NCBI GenBank assembly: GCA_036872755.1 | Contig: JAVHNS010000010.1 | Span: forward strand, 186,001 to 250,000 | Reading direction: 5' to 3' | Length of the DNA stretch: 64,000 nucleotides | Origin: Orbilia blumenaviensis | Lineage: Eukaryota; Ascomycota; Orbiliomycetes; Orbiliales; Orbiliaceae | Part shown: positions 47,882 to 60,800 of the stretch, piece after piece | Layout: each line of letters starts with the position of its first letter | Position numbering within the stretch: position 1 is the stretch's first letter | Program-made: the position numbers and the translations under genes | The notes under the pieces: generated by a model | What the model saw: only the letters and a program-made list of their open reading frames with translations | Told to the model about the DNA's origin: nothing | Databases searched by the model: none

Positions 47882-49578
47882 ATTGGCGCTCAAAGATTTA
47901 GCCCTTTGCTATAGAAATAATAATAATAATTGCGTCTCTACTTTGCGTGACTGGACTGAGATATTATCCCTTCTGAGTTCTAAGTGGCTGCCCTTTAGAA
48001 ATCGTGTCTTTTTCATTAACGGATAATATTTGTCTATGAGCCTGTGTTGATTTGTTGTATTTTCCTTTTCGTATCGAATCTATAACGAAGTGTGTCCAAC
48101 TCCAACTGAATACAAAATTGATCAATGAGAGTAGAGCGATGAGGTGGAATTTATACATCGTCTCATAAGTATGATATTCGACATCCGGGCCTGTTAATGT
48201 GATCATTTTATTTAACCTTGCGTAATCATGCGATCAAGATCTCAGATATATATATCTGTTTCGCATCCGCGGAAAACAAGCATTTATGTTCCGCCCGCAA
48301 AGTCTTAGCCTCGCTAAACACCTGGTTAGAAAACCGGCCCTCAGATCCGTTCAAGTGTGCTCAGCAGTGGGCAGCGAGCGAGGAGGGTCGACAGTTTAGC
48401 CCCTAATAGAATGTATGATAGCCTGCTAACTTCGAATATTTCGTGAAGGTTTAACGCTCCTGTGAGGAGTTAGGGGTGATTGTGCAGGTGCAATCGAATG
48501 CTTGTGCCGTATGTGTGCATGCACCAATGCATACTACACCCATGCATACTGCATACCTGGGCATCTGACACTCACACCTAAGCACTGGCATTCCAGGTTC
48601 TCCTTTTTATGCGTGCTTCTGGGAGCCAGACGCGCATTCCCTAGGCTGTTATCTTTGTTTCAGATCAAGTCGGATTTCAGGTACACTTCTGAACCTATAT
48701 CGCCCTCCGAAAGGCGGAATCAATCCAGCCAATCCGGGGCCTCGCTCAGCTGTGGGGCGGATTGGTGTAACTTTTGGTTCGCCGAATGCTGCCTTTTCTG
48801 GCCTCCCCCTTCCAGAACTAATCCCACTGTAACGTTCAGCCTTCAGCCCTACCGCCCAAATATATGTACACATCCCGCGCCATGGCGGTTTCTGGCAAAC
48901 CCAAATAATGATATTACCCTCGCAAAATCTAACCTGGTTCGTTCAAACTCTTCTCTGGCTGGCTGGGTTTGGTCTCTTCAAGCAGGAACCCTTAAGGCTG
49001 TGGAATCTGGGTTCTAAAGATACATCTGCTGCTCAAGGAAATTTTATGGTGTATCGAACATGCCAATTGGCTGACACAATCTGCGCTTTCGAGAGTGCAT
49101 GCGTTAACCGAGTTTTTTAATTTCCCTGGTGGCGTCCGCGATAATTTCGATATTGGGTTTATAGCAGCTGCCAATTCCCTTTTGGCTCATAGCATGCAGC
49201 CACCCTAACGAATAATACGGCTAACTGGGAGGGACACCCACCTTGATCGTTTCTACGAGCCGGCTATATGGGCAGGGCTCGCTCCCTGACCGTTCCCGTC
49301 CCGGTAATATATATAAAGTCGCAGCCTCTCCTCAAGATGACGGTTTTCGAAGGATTGCAACGCACACTCGTTCGACGTTCCCTAATTGTTTTTTGTCATA
49401 TTGTATATCGGCTTCCTTCACGGGAACGATTACCACACTCATTTACCTTAGTGAATAGTTTAATCCACATACGCTCATTCTTATTTCCTATCTCTTCTAG
49501 ATTCGTTTCAAATTAGCCTGCAACGTAATCAATTGTGCTACTTTATCTTTGTCTATCTTGGTTTCTTGTTCTGGCACA
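47882..49578. promoter_or_regulatory. Divergent intergenic region (CBM1 protein / GH18 chitinase)
   Basis: 1.7 kb between two divergent secreted-protein genes. Candidate frames at 47964-48206 (minus, 80 aa, one hydrophobic segment) and 48502-49017 (plus, first codon TTG) have no domain or splice support. The chitinase TATA-like box is at 49310-49318. Confidence 0.5.
49310..49318 (+). promoter_or_regulatory. TATA-like box for the GH18 gene
   Basis: TATATAAAG lies about 260 bp upstream of the chitinase ATG, followed by pyrimidine-rich leader. Strong consensus, but the distance implies a long 5' UTR. Confidence 0.35.
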
Positions 49579-52500
49579 ATGCGGCCGTCCAATCCTTTCA
49601 ACTTGCTGGCCACAGGCCTACTTACTTTGCTTTCATCATGGGTGGTCGATGCTGCTAGTCCGAGCGATGTCGTAGTCTATTATGGCCAAGGGTATATATG
49701 CATACCATCCCAGAGACTAGGATTAAATCAATCCATCGTTTGAAACCCAACTTGCTAACCTAAAACTTAGAGCGAACCAACCGCGTCTCCGCGAGTTTTG
49801 TGAAACCGCTTCCATTCAGTATATTAGCATTGGATTCGTCACAAAGTTCGCTAACAATGGCATGGGAGGCGTTATGGAAACAAATTTCGGAAACCAAGGT
49901 CAGAACACAGGGTTTATCTACTCACCCGTCCTGTTGGTCAGGGACTAATGAATCTTCTGTCTTAAAGGTTTCGCCCCTGCATGGCCCAGCACAAACTATG
50001 TTTACAACTGCCCGTATCTCGTTGAGGACATCCCGTACTGTCAAAACCTAGGCAAGAAGATTCTTATTAGTATCGGAGGAGGTGCACCCCAAAATTCCTA
50101 CTATCTTTCCACGACCGCTGAAGCTCAAACCGCTGCCAACGATATCTGGCGTGCTTTCGGCCCTGTCGATGAATCTTGGACCCTTCCCCGCCCATTCGGT
50201 ACCGCCGTAGTGGATGGGTTCGATCTCGATCTCGAAACAGGCGCAAGCCTGGGAGATGATGGTGGAATATATGCCCTCTTCGCTCAATTTCTCAGGGACA
50301 AGTTTGCATCCAGCAGTAAAACTTTCCTCTTGACGGCTGCTCCACAGTGCATCTACCCTGATGCTACTCTCGGCAAGACTCTCGATACTGTAGCGATTGA
50401 CTTGATATTTGTACAATTTTACAACAATCCAAGCTGTCGTCCTTCGAACCTTGTTAAGGGAGATGCAGAAGCGCAGAAGCAGAATTTCAACCAATGGAAC
50501 ACACTTTCTTCAGTCAATCCGAGCGGCAGTTGCAAGTGGTTCCTTGGGTTGTTGGCATCGACGTCCAGCGCAGACTATACGACACAGCCGGACCTGGATG
50601 CGATTTTGGAATATATTCAACCCCAGAGCAACTTTGGTGGTATCATGCTTTGGTAAGCTTGGTGTTATTCCTCGAACAGGGTGATGAAAATTCTAGAAAT
50701 CTCAGGGTCTAACGGAATACTTTAGGGAGGCAACATCAGCCTCAAAGGATGTTAACGAGGATGACATTAATTACATTGAACGCTGTAAGAGCAACTTGGA
50801 AGGAACAGTAATTCCGGACCCGACCTCCACTGCGTCGCCAAGTACAACCACCTTGCCATTCGCTGTTACTGCCACCGCTCCTCCTGGCGAGACTCATCTT
50901 GCTATCGTTCCTGAATGTAACCAATGGCATTTTGTCAATACGGGTGAAACTTGTAGCCAAATTGTCAGCCAATCAGAAGGAACTTTAACCGTAGAACAAT
51001 TTGAAGAATGGAATGAGGCCGGATGTGCAGGTCTCTGGGCAAATACCTGGGTATGCGTCGGCGTCGGTTCGGGGTCAGGCTCTTCCACTACAACTCCCGC
51101 TTCCACCACAACGTCTGCACCATTTGGCACCGTCTTTCCTGAAGCCCCAAGCCAAACCCAGGGGGGCGTCGCATCGAATTGTAATCTCTGGCATCTCGTT
51201 CAGCAAGGTGATAACTGCGAGATTCTAGCAAACGGTGCTGGAGTGGAATACCAGAAGATCCTCGATTGGAACCCTGCTGCAGGACCTCAGTGCACCAATC
51301 TTTGGCTAGACTACTATGCTTGTATTGGTGTCTCCGTAAGTGCTTACCTACCCGGTACCCAATTACCCTACGTCCCTAATATTAAGAATATTGCTAACTG
51401 AAATGGAATAGGACACGACGACGACGACGACGACGACAACAACTTCTGGGCCCTCCACTACAACCACGACAACCACTGGTCTTCCGTCCCCGACACAGGA
51501 GGGGTTCCCCGAGGACTGTGACTCTTGGGATCTTGCAGAGAGTGGTGATTATTGCTCAAAATTTGCAGATGATAATGGAATTACACTGGAAACGCTTCTC
51601 TCGCTTAACCCTACTCTTGAAGATGGCGGTTGCGCTTCTAGATTTTGGGCGGGCTATTATTATTGTACCCACCGCTCATCCACCACTACAACTGCATCTA
51701 CAACAACCTCCTCAACGACGACATCTTCCTCCACCACAGAGTCTACTACCACAACCTCGGAATCTACCACGACAACTTCGGAATCTACCACTACTACAAC
51801 AACCGAGTCGACTACTACGGAGTCTACCACTACTACGGAGTCGACTACTACCACCACCACCACCAGTACTACAGAGTCTACTACTAGTACCACCGGGTCC
51901 ACCACTGGTACCACTGGGTCCACCACCACTGAATCCACCACCACCACTGAATCCACCACCACCACTGATTCCACCACCAGTACTACAGATTCCACCACTA
52001 GTACTACAGATTTCACCACCAGTACTACAGATTCCACCACTACTACCGCAGACCCCACGACAACTACCACAGACTCCACAACTACTACCACAGGGTCATC
52101 TACTACTAGTACAGGTTCTACTACTACAGAGTCCACCACCACTACGGAGCCCCCAACCACAACCGAATCCACAACAACGGGATCCACAACCACCGAATCT
52201 ACCACCGCGACAGAAACGACTACGACGGAAACACCAACGACGACTGGATCCACGAAAACCGAAGATCCACGTACCACGGGTCCATCCACGGCGACATCCT
52301 CCAGTACGACTACATCTAAGCTGTCGTCTAAGACATATGGTTATGGTCCAAGCATAACCCCGGGTTACTACACGCCATCAACCACCAAGACTGGAAAGGT
52401 ATACGGCACCAGCAGCAAGACCACCGTCAAGCCAACTCCCACAACCTCGAAGTCGTGCACGCGCACAAAGACTACCAAATACCCTGCAACTTCTACCACA

Positions 52501-52686
52501 AAGCCATACGTCCAACAATACGTGAAGACCACTACCACCAAGAAGGCCTTTGTGACAAGCACTACGAAATGCACAAAGAAAACCTCTACAACCAAGGCCT
52601 CTTCTACAAAATGCACTAAGAAACCGTCCACCACCAAGGTTTCTTCGACGAAGACCCCAGTTTATACGTATAGGCCCCGTCGTTGA
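49579..52686 (+). CDS. GH18 class III-type chitinase with three LysM-like domains and a Ser/Thr-rich tail
   Basis: Secreted chitinase of 936 aa from five exons (49579-49691, 49771-49898, 49968-50652, 50726-51335, 51412-52686). A signal peptide precedes the GH18 barrel (about 28-310), whose catalytic motif is DGFDLDLE with Glu170 as acid/base. SIGG and the terminal GGIMLW are also present, so it should be active. Three Cys-containing LysM-like domains follow (about 373-422, 461-512, 548-598), beginning CNQWHFV, CNLWHLV and CDSWDLA. The last exon has no Met codon and encodes about 250 residues of Thr/Ser/Glu repeats, then a Lys/Thr/Tyr/Cys-rich end (CTKKTSTTK, CTKKPSTTK). The mucin-like tail should be heavily O-glycosylated. 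The frame through it was checked codon by codon. A strong antisense Val-rich frame (51660-52289) is a shadow. Role: fungal wall remodelling or chitin scavenging. Confidence 0.93.
51660..52270 (+). repeat. Degenerate ACT/ACC-rich coding minisatellite in the chitinase tail
   Basis: About 600 nt of ACN/TCN/GAN codons coding for imperfect TTTES, TTTDS and STTG units; internally repetitive and prone to length variation. Confidence 0.8.
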
Positions 52687-54634
52687 TAGAGTATGAGCGT
52701 CAGATTAGACATGTATTTGGGGTATAATTCTTGCGGCCCAAAAGGCTGTTGAAGGATACTAGATAAATGGATGGATGCATGCATGGGTATTTGGTTCATT
52801 TATTTTGTAATTGTAATCTTATCACTCTTAAAAGCTAGGAGGATATATAGCAATAGTATTATTATAAAATTCTTTTCCACTGTTCCCCTGAATTATGGCC
52901 CTAGAAATTGGTTCCGAAACATTCCCGCGCCCATTGGGCAACTAGCTTTTGTTAAGTTGCGTTCCGAGCCCGAGGTGTTGCATTGTCGTTGAAAATATCT
53001 GTGTAACTGTCGATCGTTCGCAGCGAGCGAGCGAAGTGAGTTCTGATCAATCCAATAGTCATATTCTTGGCAACGCGACGTCGGAACCTCCAAATGTTTA
53101 ATCAATCGTTTACAATCTAAAGCTGTAGGATCCCAACTTTAAACGTTTAAACCGATCACTCGAGCTTGTAGTGTGTTAAACGCATAAGGTTTTTCATAGC
53201 TCAGATACCTAGCTCGCCAAGCCAAGGTATAGAATCGCTAACCTGAATGGAGAAATACTCGAAATCATGAGTGGGTTGAATCGAAACCTCTCTTCATTCC
53301 TCTGAACTACCTCTATACCCAAGTAGGTAATTGGGGACTGATTTGCATGAAGATGTTGCATTTTTAGTCCCAGTGTGTGTTGTAGTATTCCACAATTGCT
53401 TGAACCATTGCAAGCATAAAACTCTTATAAGTTTATACGCACTTAAGTGCCTACATGTGCCCGGCCTCATAGCATACTACGCTCCACGCATTCTCGGGAA
53501 GCACCCACCCGCGCCCAGTATGTACACGGATGAAATTATGAAGACATCATCTTTATGGCGCACCAAACGTCCCAAGAGCATAAAAAGCGTAGCCATCTGA
53601 TCAAGCAGAAGAAGCAAAACATAAAATAGGTGAAATTCACTTTCTTAATAGTCTAAACCTTAAGCTGAGCCAAATACACCAGCTGGCACGCAATACAGCC
53701 TGACCTAGGCGCCTGTCTGGCCTGTTTATCTAATTTGTTTACTCCGCTAGCCTGTCTATTCAATCTATCTACTGGCCTGCTTTTGTATTTAGTTTAGTAT
53801 TTGAGGTGTTAGTTAGGTGGTTGATGTTGTATGCGCAGTATGTGCCCCAGTTTACATACCAGTTAGTATACTTTTTTGAACAGATGGTGCGCCGTAATTT
53901 TTAGCTTGGGCCAGCCAGAGAGCTGCATAACTTAACTCTGCTAAATCATCGAAGTTGCGCTAGCAAGTTTATAATACAGGATTTGGAGAAAAACACTACG
54001 TAAGCAAGGGTTAAAGAGTCAGCCCTTTTGGCGTGTTGTGGACTCCAATGAAGCCATACATACTGAGTATCAAATCATTTATGTTTCTCGGGTTTGACTT
54101 TTTTCGCATGGCGCTCCCCCCCTCCTCCTCAAAAATATATTTCCTAACCTTGGAAATATAAATAGCCAACGAAGAGATGTAGTCGACCATAATGTTCTGG
54201 CCACAGAGCGTGAGGGTTGATCTGGGTCTGTAGGCTGCGCTTGGGCATAGCTATAGGTAGATAGTTACAGCATAGATAAACACATCCGCGCGCAGATATG
54301 TGATCATATCAGAAAGGGCGAATACGATATCGATTCTATTCTGATTATAAGACAAGGATGCCATTTTAAAGGCCGGAACTTGAACCATGGTTCCACTTTC
54401 TCCGCTTCTTTTGAAAGAGCAATCAAAAACAGATACCTACCAATCCCACAATGCAATGCTCCCGAGGCCAAGGTAGCGACAACAGGTGGATCATAGCCGG
54501 AATATTGCACCACAACTGACAACGCGCATTGTCACATCGGTTTTCTACATCTGTGCGATTGCTCCCCAGTGCCTATACACTTATCTAGCTGTTGTGTTTT
54601 TTGTTAAAAAAAAAATACAATATATTTCTTTATT

Positions 54635-54636
<2 letters not shown>

Positions 54637-54669
<33 letters not shown>
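54637..54669. repeat. Poly-T homopolymer (33 nt)
   Basis: Uninterrupted run of T preceded 25-30 bp upstream by a shorter poly-A run. This could be a decayed retroposon tail or simple slippage; no element boundaries are visible. Confidence 0.9.
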
Positions 54670-54670
<1 letters not shown>

Positions 54671-55032
54671 GAATTATGATAATATCTACTTGTGTAAAGC
54701 AGTTCTCCTTCCTGGGGCGGTCAACGCTTCGTGCCTCCGGACAATTAATTCTCCATGAGTCGAAACATCGCAGCGGAGTACCGCCCCGACTTCGCGCTCT
54801 TCGCTCTGACACGCGATAAACCACTAGGGAGTTGCGTTCAATTAGATTTACTGACTCGAACATCTCGGTTCCCTTTGCCAGGTCAAGGCTCTAAGCAGGC
54901 GAAAAAATCGACCCGAGGTTCGACTAAAAGTTTAAAATCGCAGCCCTTTTGGTACCGGTATATCTACGCCCGACGGGATCCCGGCCCGCAGTATAGGGTT
55001 GCTGCGGATGCGAATACTATGTAAAATAAAAT

Positions 55033-55040
55033 TATATAAG
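55033..55040 (+). promoter_or_regulatory. TATA-like box for the GH43 gene
   Basis: TATATAAG lies 174 bp upstream of the ATG at 55214. The same word occurs 157-164 bp upstream of the small gene at 62857. Confidence 0.35.
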
Positions 55041-55213
55041 GTTCGTTCGTTGCGCTATAAGTATATATGAGACTTTCTATAAAGCTTCCAGTATATGTCA
55101 TTTCGTGTTCTGGTTTGCAAGCGCAAGAGCTGGACTTCTTAAGTTATATTCGAAACTGGCATTCCAACTTTGGCTCACCAAAAACCCAGGGCCTGAAGGG
55201 ATATCACACCGAT

Positions 55214-56771
55214 ATGTTTCTAAAAACAGTAGCAATTATTTTTTTCTCCTTCACAGGACTGGCCTCAGCGGCATACGCAAATCCCGGTGCTTGTAGTGGA
55301 GATTGTGGAACCCACGACCCAGCCGTTATTCGTCGAGCTTCAGACGGCAAGTTCTACAGGTTCTCTACGAACAACTTTATTTCTATAGCGTCTGCTTCTA
55401 ATATTGCTGGTCCTTGGACGTATTTGGGGCAGGCATTGCCTGGAGGATCTAAGATTAGCGGCTTTTCAGGAGTTGATCTTTGGGTAAGCTAGGTTCGATT
55501 TAATAAATAACTAATTAGCTGGATTATAGCCCTGCATAGCTCATAATTCTCTAAGCTATATCGCTATACGTGATTCTATGATAAATAGGGCCTTAAGGAT
55601 AAGTAGCTAATTGCTAAAATAGGCTCCTGACATCATTTACAACAATGGTTTATATTACCTGTACTACTCTGTGAGCTCTTTCGGCTCTCAGAACTCTGCA
55701 ATCGGCGTTGCAACGTCATCTAGTATGGATCCAGGAACCTGGACTGACTGTGGCGCTACTGGAGTTGCCTCTAAAACTGGAAGCGCATATAATGCCATTG
55801 ACGGTAATATCGTCAAAGTCGGTAGTGACTTTTATATGTCATTCGGTAGCTTCTGGGGCGACATATATCAAGTTAAAATGGACAGCGGCTTATTGAAAAC
55901 CGGTGGATCCTCGTCCTACCAGATTGCATGGACTTCTTTCGGAAATGGTGCGATGGAGGGCGCCTTCATTTACTATAGATCTGGGTATTATTATCTATTC
56001 ACATCATGGGGTAACTGTTGCCAGTTGGTTCCACGGCCTGCTGCAGGTAGCGAATACCACATGCGAGTGTGTCGATCAACCTCTGCTACTGGTGGCTTTG
56101 TAAGTATAAGTCCCCTTTCAGCCTTCACAGAAGCCCACTGGCTATTTTCAAGTCATGTTCTATTCCTTCTACTTTTCCCACCCTTCATCAGTGGTACTGC
56201 CAGGATATTTCTAACGAACCCCTCTACGGAGCTATATAGAAAGACAAAAACGGCGTAGATTGCAAATCGAGCGGTGGCACTATGGTACTAGAAAGCCATG
56301 ATTGGGTCTATGCTCCAGGACATGGAGGCGTCATTGATGTTCCTGGTGTCGGCTCCGTACTATACTATCACTACGGTAAGCCTACTACTGATCTCTGGAA
56401 TATTGCATTTTACTCATATACATATTGGATGTGCCCAGTCAACAATAACCAAGGAACCAACCAAGCTGCAACATACTTTGGATGGAATGTTCTAGACTGG
56501 CCTAATGACTGGCCCGTGATCAGTTCCGGAACTAGCACACCGACGACAACCACAACCTCGCGAGCAGCTCAGACAACAACGACGGCCGCCAGCGGTGGAA
56601 GCTGTGCACCTTTGTACGGGCAGTGCGGTGGTTCAGGATTTACTGGACCAAAATGCTGCTCTTCAGGGACTTGTATGTTTAATTCCTTTGATTGGACTCG
56701 AAAACTCAAGATGAAGTTAACAGTTGGTTATAGGCAAAGTTAGCAACGAATGGTACTCGCAGTGCCTCTAA
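55214..56771 (+). CDS. GH43 arabinan endo-1,5-alpha-L-arabinanase-like enzyme with C-terminal CBM1
   Basis: Secreted five-bladed beta-propeller glycosidase expected to cut arabinan side chains of pectin. Four exons (55214-55483, 55623-56099, 56240-56672, 56734-56771) give 405 aa. The ATG at 55214 was chosen because it opens a clear signal peptide; the in-frame upstream extension does not. The three GH43 acids are visible by motif: Asp35 in THDPAVI, Asp150 in NAIDGNI and Glu202 in AMEGAF. Blocks such as [14 protein letters not shown] are typical of fungal arabinanases. A Thr/Ala linker leads to a CBM1 (about 370-405) that is complete only after splicing the 38-nt last exon ([13 protein letters not shown], then CCSSGTC, then NEWYSQCL). 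The combination suggests targeting to cellulose-associated pectin. Substrate is inferred from family; related subfamilies include arabinofuranosidases. Confidence 0.92.
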
Positions 56772-57882
56772 ACGACTACTACCTCCAATAATTGGTTGGA
56801 ACTGGTGATCTAAATTTGCCAAATGCAATTGCCTATACGCTTTGTCTGGCTCTTATGGGGATCCCGACGGTGGTATCAAAAACCCTAGTTGTCCAACCTG
56901 TATATATGAAGCAGCTTTACCTATGCGTATATACTTCTTTGTGTACATTAAATTTCTTCTAAAATATATATATTACAACTATACCTAGTTATACCATACA
57001 AACGAGGTCAAAACACACTGAACGTCATGAACTCACAAACCACACACCCAACTGAACTTTTAAGCGAGATCTTGGCATGATAGAAATCTAGCATAAGTAC
57101 GTTAATTTAGCATATTTATGCTCGACCATTAGCCTGCCACCGGCCTGCTCGCCTAGTCATAGGCTCGAGAAAAGCCAGACAGCCAAACAGCCAGCGTACT
57201 AACTCATAACTATTCCATATAACTACCCGGCCATTTAACACGCGCACACTATTAGCTACAGCTATATTTATTAGTGGAAAAGAAGTAGCCTGAACCTTTC
57301 GCCGCTTAGCTGTTTGGCTATCTAGCTGTCTAGCTGTTTGGCTGTCTGGCTTTTCTCTAGCTTCTGACTAGGTGGGTAGGTTGGTGGCAGGCCAATAGTA
57401 AGTTGGTGGCGGGCTGACGGTCGAACATAATTATGAAAATTAACACACTCATGCCTTGCTTAAGTTGTGATATATATACATACCTATATATTGCGAAGTT
57501 GTAATATATATTTCGCGCGGTTTCGTATTATATATCTTTCTGGCACATTTTGGCCACCATACGCAATTTCGTACATGGAGTCGGAGCCATTGGAGTCTTG
57601 AATGCAGCCGGCTGCATTCATATATCACCTAACTGACGATATCGTTTGATGCGGCCCCTTTTGTGGAGTGTATTTCACTTTTACTATAACAAAATTTTTA
57701 AGAAAGTTCGCAAGGGACTAGTAAGATGGTCTTAATGCGATTATGCCGGCTATCAACTACCGAGTGGAACTTTATAGTCCCGGCTTTCCAAACCTGCAAT
57801 GTATGTTTTTAATGTTACATTTAGAGATAGAATTATGTTTTATTTTTACTGGAATGTGCAGAGCCTCGTGGACTTTAGTCGG
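56772..57882. other. Convergent interval with an inverted-repeat element
   Basis: 1.1 kb between the GH43 stop (plus) and the GH35 stop (minus). AT-rich, with the inverted repeat described separately at about 57088-57455. No ORF is supported. Confidence 0.6.
57088..57455. mobile_element. MITE-like inverted-repeat element
   Basis: Two inverted arms, about 57088-57195 and 57330-57455, flank a centre of about 135 bp. The inner 25 bp (57167-57191 and 57333-57357) are a perfect inverted match containing AAAAGCCAGACAGCCAAACA. Outward, the arms remain similar with small indels: GTTAATTT, ATTATGTTCGACC versus ATTTATGCTCGACC, the CTGCCACC blocks, and CCTAGTCA. One arm has an extra stretch of about 20 bp. 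There is no coding capacity, as expected of a miniature inverted-repeat transposable element. A simple long hairpin or a decayed larger DNA transposon are alternatives. Target-site duplications could not be identified with confidence. Confidence 0.6.
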
Positions 57883-60800
57883 TTAGTATGCATCTTTCCT
57901 TTTAGACCAAGCTGGCGCGGGCGAATTCTTAATTATGCCGACACCACCTTCGACTTTACCGAGGATTCGTAAGTCGAGGGAGTTTAAGTGGGCTCCCTTA
58001 TCCTGCATAGCCCACAGAGATATCGCTAGGGTGTTCTTGCCGTTGTAGTTTAATATTCCTTGCGCTGCAATGCTGTTAACGATGTTTCTTGCAGGTGGCT
58101 CTTAGAGCGTACTTACGAATAAAAAAGGACTTCTGAGGGCCAATAGAATTAACTAATAGCAAAATCAGTTTCCCCGTTCGAATTAGTTTCACGAATTAGT
58201 TGCTACAGACCATATTTTCCAAATTGGTATCCCTATAGATATATTCTATTAGTTTTTGAAGGCTGAAGTAGGTAGGCAAGGGATGGACTCACATTGACAT
58301 AAATTTGGCTACGATAATATGCACCAGTGGAATTGCTATATTCTATAGCCATCGGATAGTCAATCCCAGCTGGAACATCGAGATCAAATGTCGTACTGGA
58401 TTCATGTTAGCGATAATACGGAAATCTCTATCTCGAAAGCATCGGAGCCAATCTACCGGTAAAATTCAACTCCAGGTTCTTTAAAACCCTCGAGGGGGGA
58501 TCCTGCATTCCAATCGGAGTCATCAAAACCAGGAAGGTGCCATCCTAAATATTATTAGAATTTGAACCAGACTATCGCTACTATTCTGATCACTAATCGA
58601 ATTACCTTGACGTTCGGCGTACAGGCCACCCTCATTCAAGGGGCCTCTTTCGATATCAAGATACTTGAGTCGAAGTTAGTTCTTGGTATTGTGAATATGT
58701 TTGCAAATCGTTATAATTACCTTCTCGCCTCCGAGATTTCCAGTCAATTTCCAATGAATTAGGTTGGGCTTTGCACCCTTGAAACCGTAATCCAAAATGC
58801 CGCGGGGTGCTTTAAAGTGTTCTGTCGCCGCAGTCCTGTTTTTGGCGATTAGCGACCCTCCTCAAGATATGTATAGACTTGTTGAGGAGGTACCAATTCT
58901 CTTCGAGGCCCATGTGATCTTGTAAAACAGTAATGATATGTTTCTCTCCCTTCTCCCACGCCTTAGGCAGTTTGAAGTTGCATCGATGGCGACCAGTAGT
59001 CACATCACCTTCCCAAAATCCTACATAGTTGCCATTATCCCAAATGCTGTACCCAAAAGCTTGACCGCTGTTTTCTTATTAGCGGGGTTTGGCTCGATTA
59101 AAATCTTTATAATGAGTAAATACCCTTGAACGACTGCCCAAAACTCTTCTTCCCCGCCACCAGCTGTAAAATGGCCCCTCCATAGTATATTACCAGAATG
59201 GAATCCATAGTCGGAGGCATACAATACTTCCTCCACAGCAGGCTTTTCACGATTAGGGGTATATGTATTGCTTGCAGTAACCCATTTTGAATCGTCATAT
59301 TCGCTGCTTATCTCTGGCAAACTATCTGCGCGTTTCTAGAATATATTCAGTCCAAGGTCTCAAAATACTGGTGAATATTTCTTACCCAGTCGAGTTTCGA
59401 TAGCTCTGGAAGCTTTATCTCAGGGAGCTCCGGTGTATACATCACATATAGCCATCCTTTCGTTGCCGGCTGGGTACTTACGTCTTTACCATTGAAAGTT
59501 ACTCGCTTAACAGATTCTGTTGCAAGTATATGTAGCCTTGTAGCTTGCGTAAGGTCTCCTTTTAAGTGGAGTTTTGATCCCTCAATGCTTGCTGACCGAA
59601 TCAGGTATCCGCCTTTGACAATCGCGGGTGGCTGGGTATCCAGGATCCAAGTCTTCGATGCGACTTCGCGGCAGAAAATTAACAAGGCAGTATTCCCGAA
59701 TCTAATTGTTTGGCTTTCCCCGTCCTCTAGAATTGCAAAATTAACTGTGAGGACAGCATCATCAATTCGGTACGTCCATTCTACATCTTCATCCGTGTTC
59801 AGGGACGAAAAGTCATCTATTCCGGGGACTTTAAAGGCGGCCTCATGCTTCTCGGTTGGATCACCGTAGAGGATTATGTAATTGATACCATCAATTTCTT
59901 TCCTGTCTGCTTGTTAGCTATAGTCTAGAGCTCTGAGAAACACGTACTCACCAAGTATACAACTCCGCAGTGGAATAGATTATATTTGTTCCTCCGGCTT
60001 GATAGTCGACGAGTAAAATATTGGAATCTCTTGCTTGCAGCTCAAGTAAATGGTCGGCCTTTGGAACTGTGATAGTCCCAACACTTGTCTTCAGCTCGAT
60101 CCGATAATTAATAGAGTCAAAGTTCGAGAAATGCTTGTGCCTGTAGTTAAGCTATAAGCATCACGTGAACGATGGTTAGGATAGATAACCAATTGCCTTA
60201 CCTGACGATGTAGAATTTTGTGTGTAGACCAAGGGTATCTTCCATAACGGTCAATACAATGCCTCTTGTTCCTTTCAGAATTTCAATTTGCTTTGACTCG
60301 GTCAATTGCCAGGGAGTAGCAGTTAAATAAGCTGGGCTAACTGCTAGGAATTGGGTTTGAAGCTTCAACTCGTAGTATTTATCTCTAAGGCGCCTGTCTT
60401 CACGAATTATCGAACCGTAATCGTACCTAGCAAGCGAGTTAGCCACCAAGCCTGCAATAACTAGCTAAAGCAAACTAACGAGGTGTATACGCCTGGCTCA
60501 GCCAACTGGCCTAACGTCATAAGTTAGTCAACGTCAGCTCGGATCTCTGTACTGAGGAGTGGCAGTCATACCCCAATTCGTCCCCCCAAATGCCATATAG
60601 AGGTTCATTATCTTGACTGCGGAACCGTACATTCCCTTATAAAACACTATGTATTGTCAGAATTTCCCTCCTGTAGAAAAGGTAAACTTATGACCCGCAC
60701 TACCTCGTTCAAACTCAGGGCCAATCAACTTCCCGCAGGCATCGTAACCAGCGCCCCCCCTTTCGATAACAGTAAGTTTATGTATTTAATAGTTTGCAGT

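Larger units (their letters stand above)
52687..55213. other. 2.5-kb gene-poor interval
   Basis: No gene is supported. The middle part (about 53640-54000) has low-information sequence rich in CCTG/CTAG words that may be a decayed repeat. A 33-nt poly-T tract lies at 54637-54669. A TATATAAG box at 55033-55040 lies 174 bp before the GH43 start. Frames at 53331-53600 and 54755-55024 have no recognisable product. Confidence 0.5.

Noticed and set aside
47964..48206. 80-codon minus-strand ORF with one hydrophobic segment
   Set aside because: Only 83 bp from the CBM1 gene start, on the same strand, so it overlaps its promoter; no further evidence.
48502..49017. 171-codon Cys/Pro-rich plus-strand ORF
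   Set aside because: First codon TTG, no signal peptide or domain, lies in a divergent promoter region.
51518..52357. 279-codon Pro/Leu/Gln-rich plus-strand ORF
   Set aside because: Out-of-frame reading of the chitinase Ser/Thr repeat; the true frame is confirmed by the third LysM domain upstream and the stop at 52684-52686.
58681..58835. Apparent frameshift in the GH35 [10 protein letters not shown] segment
   Set aside because: On rechecking, the bases keep frame, and the CTCAAG acceptor joins [13 protein letters not shown] in phase. No lesion.
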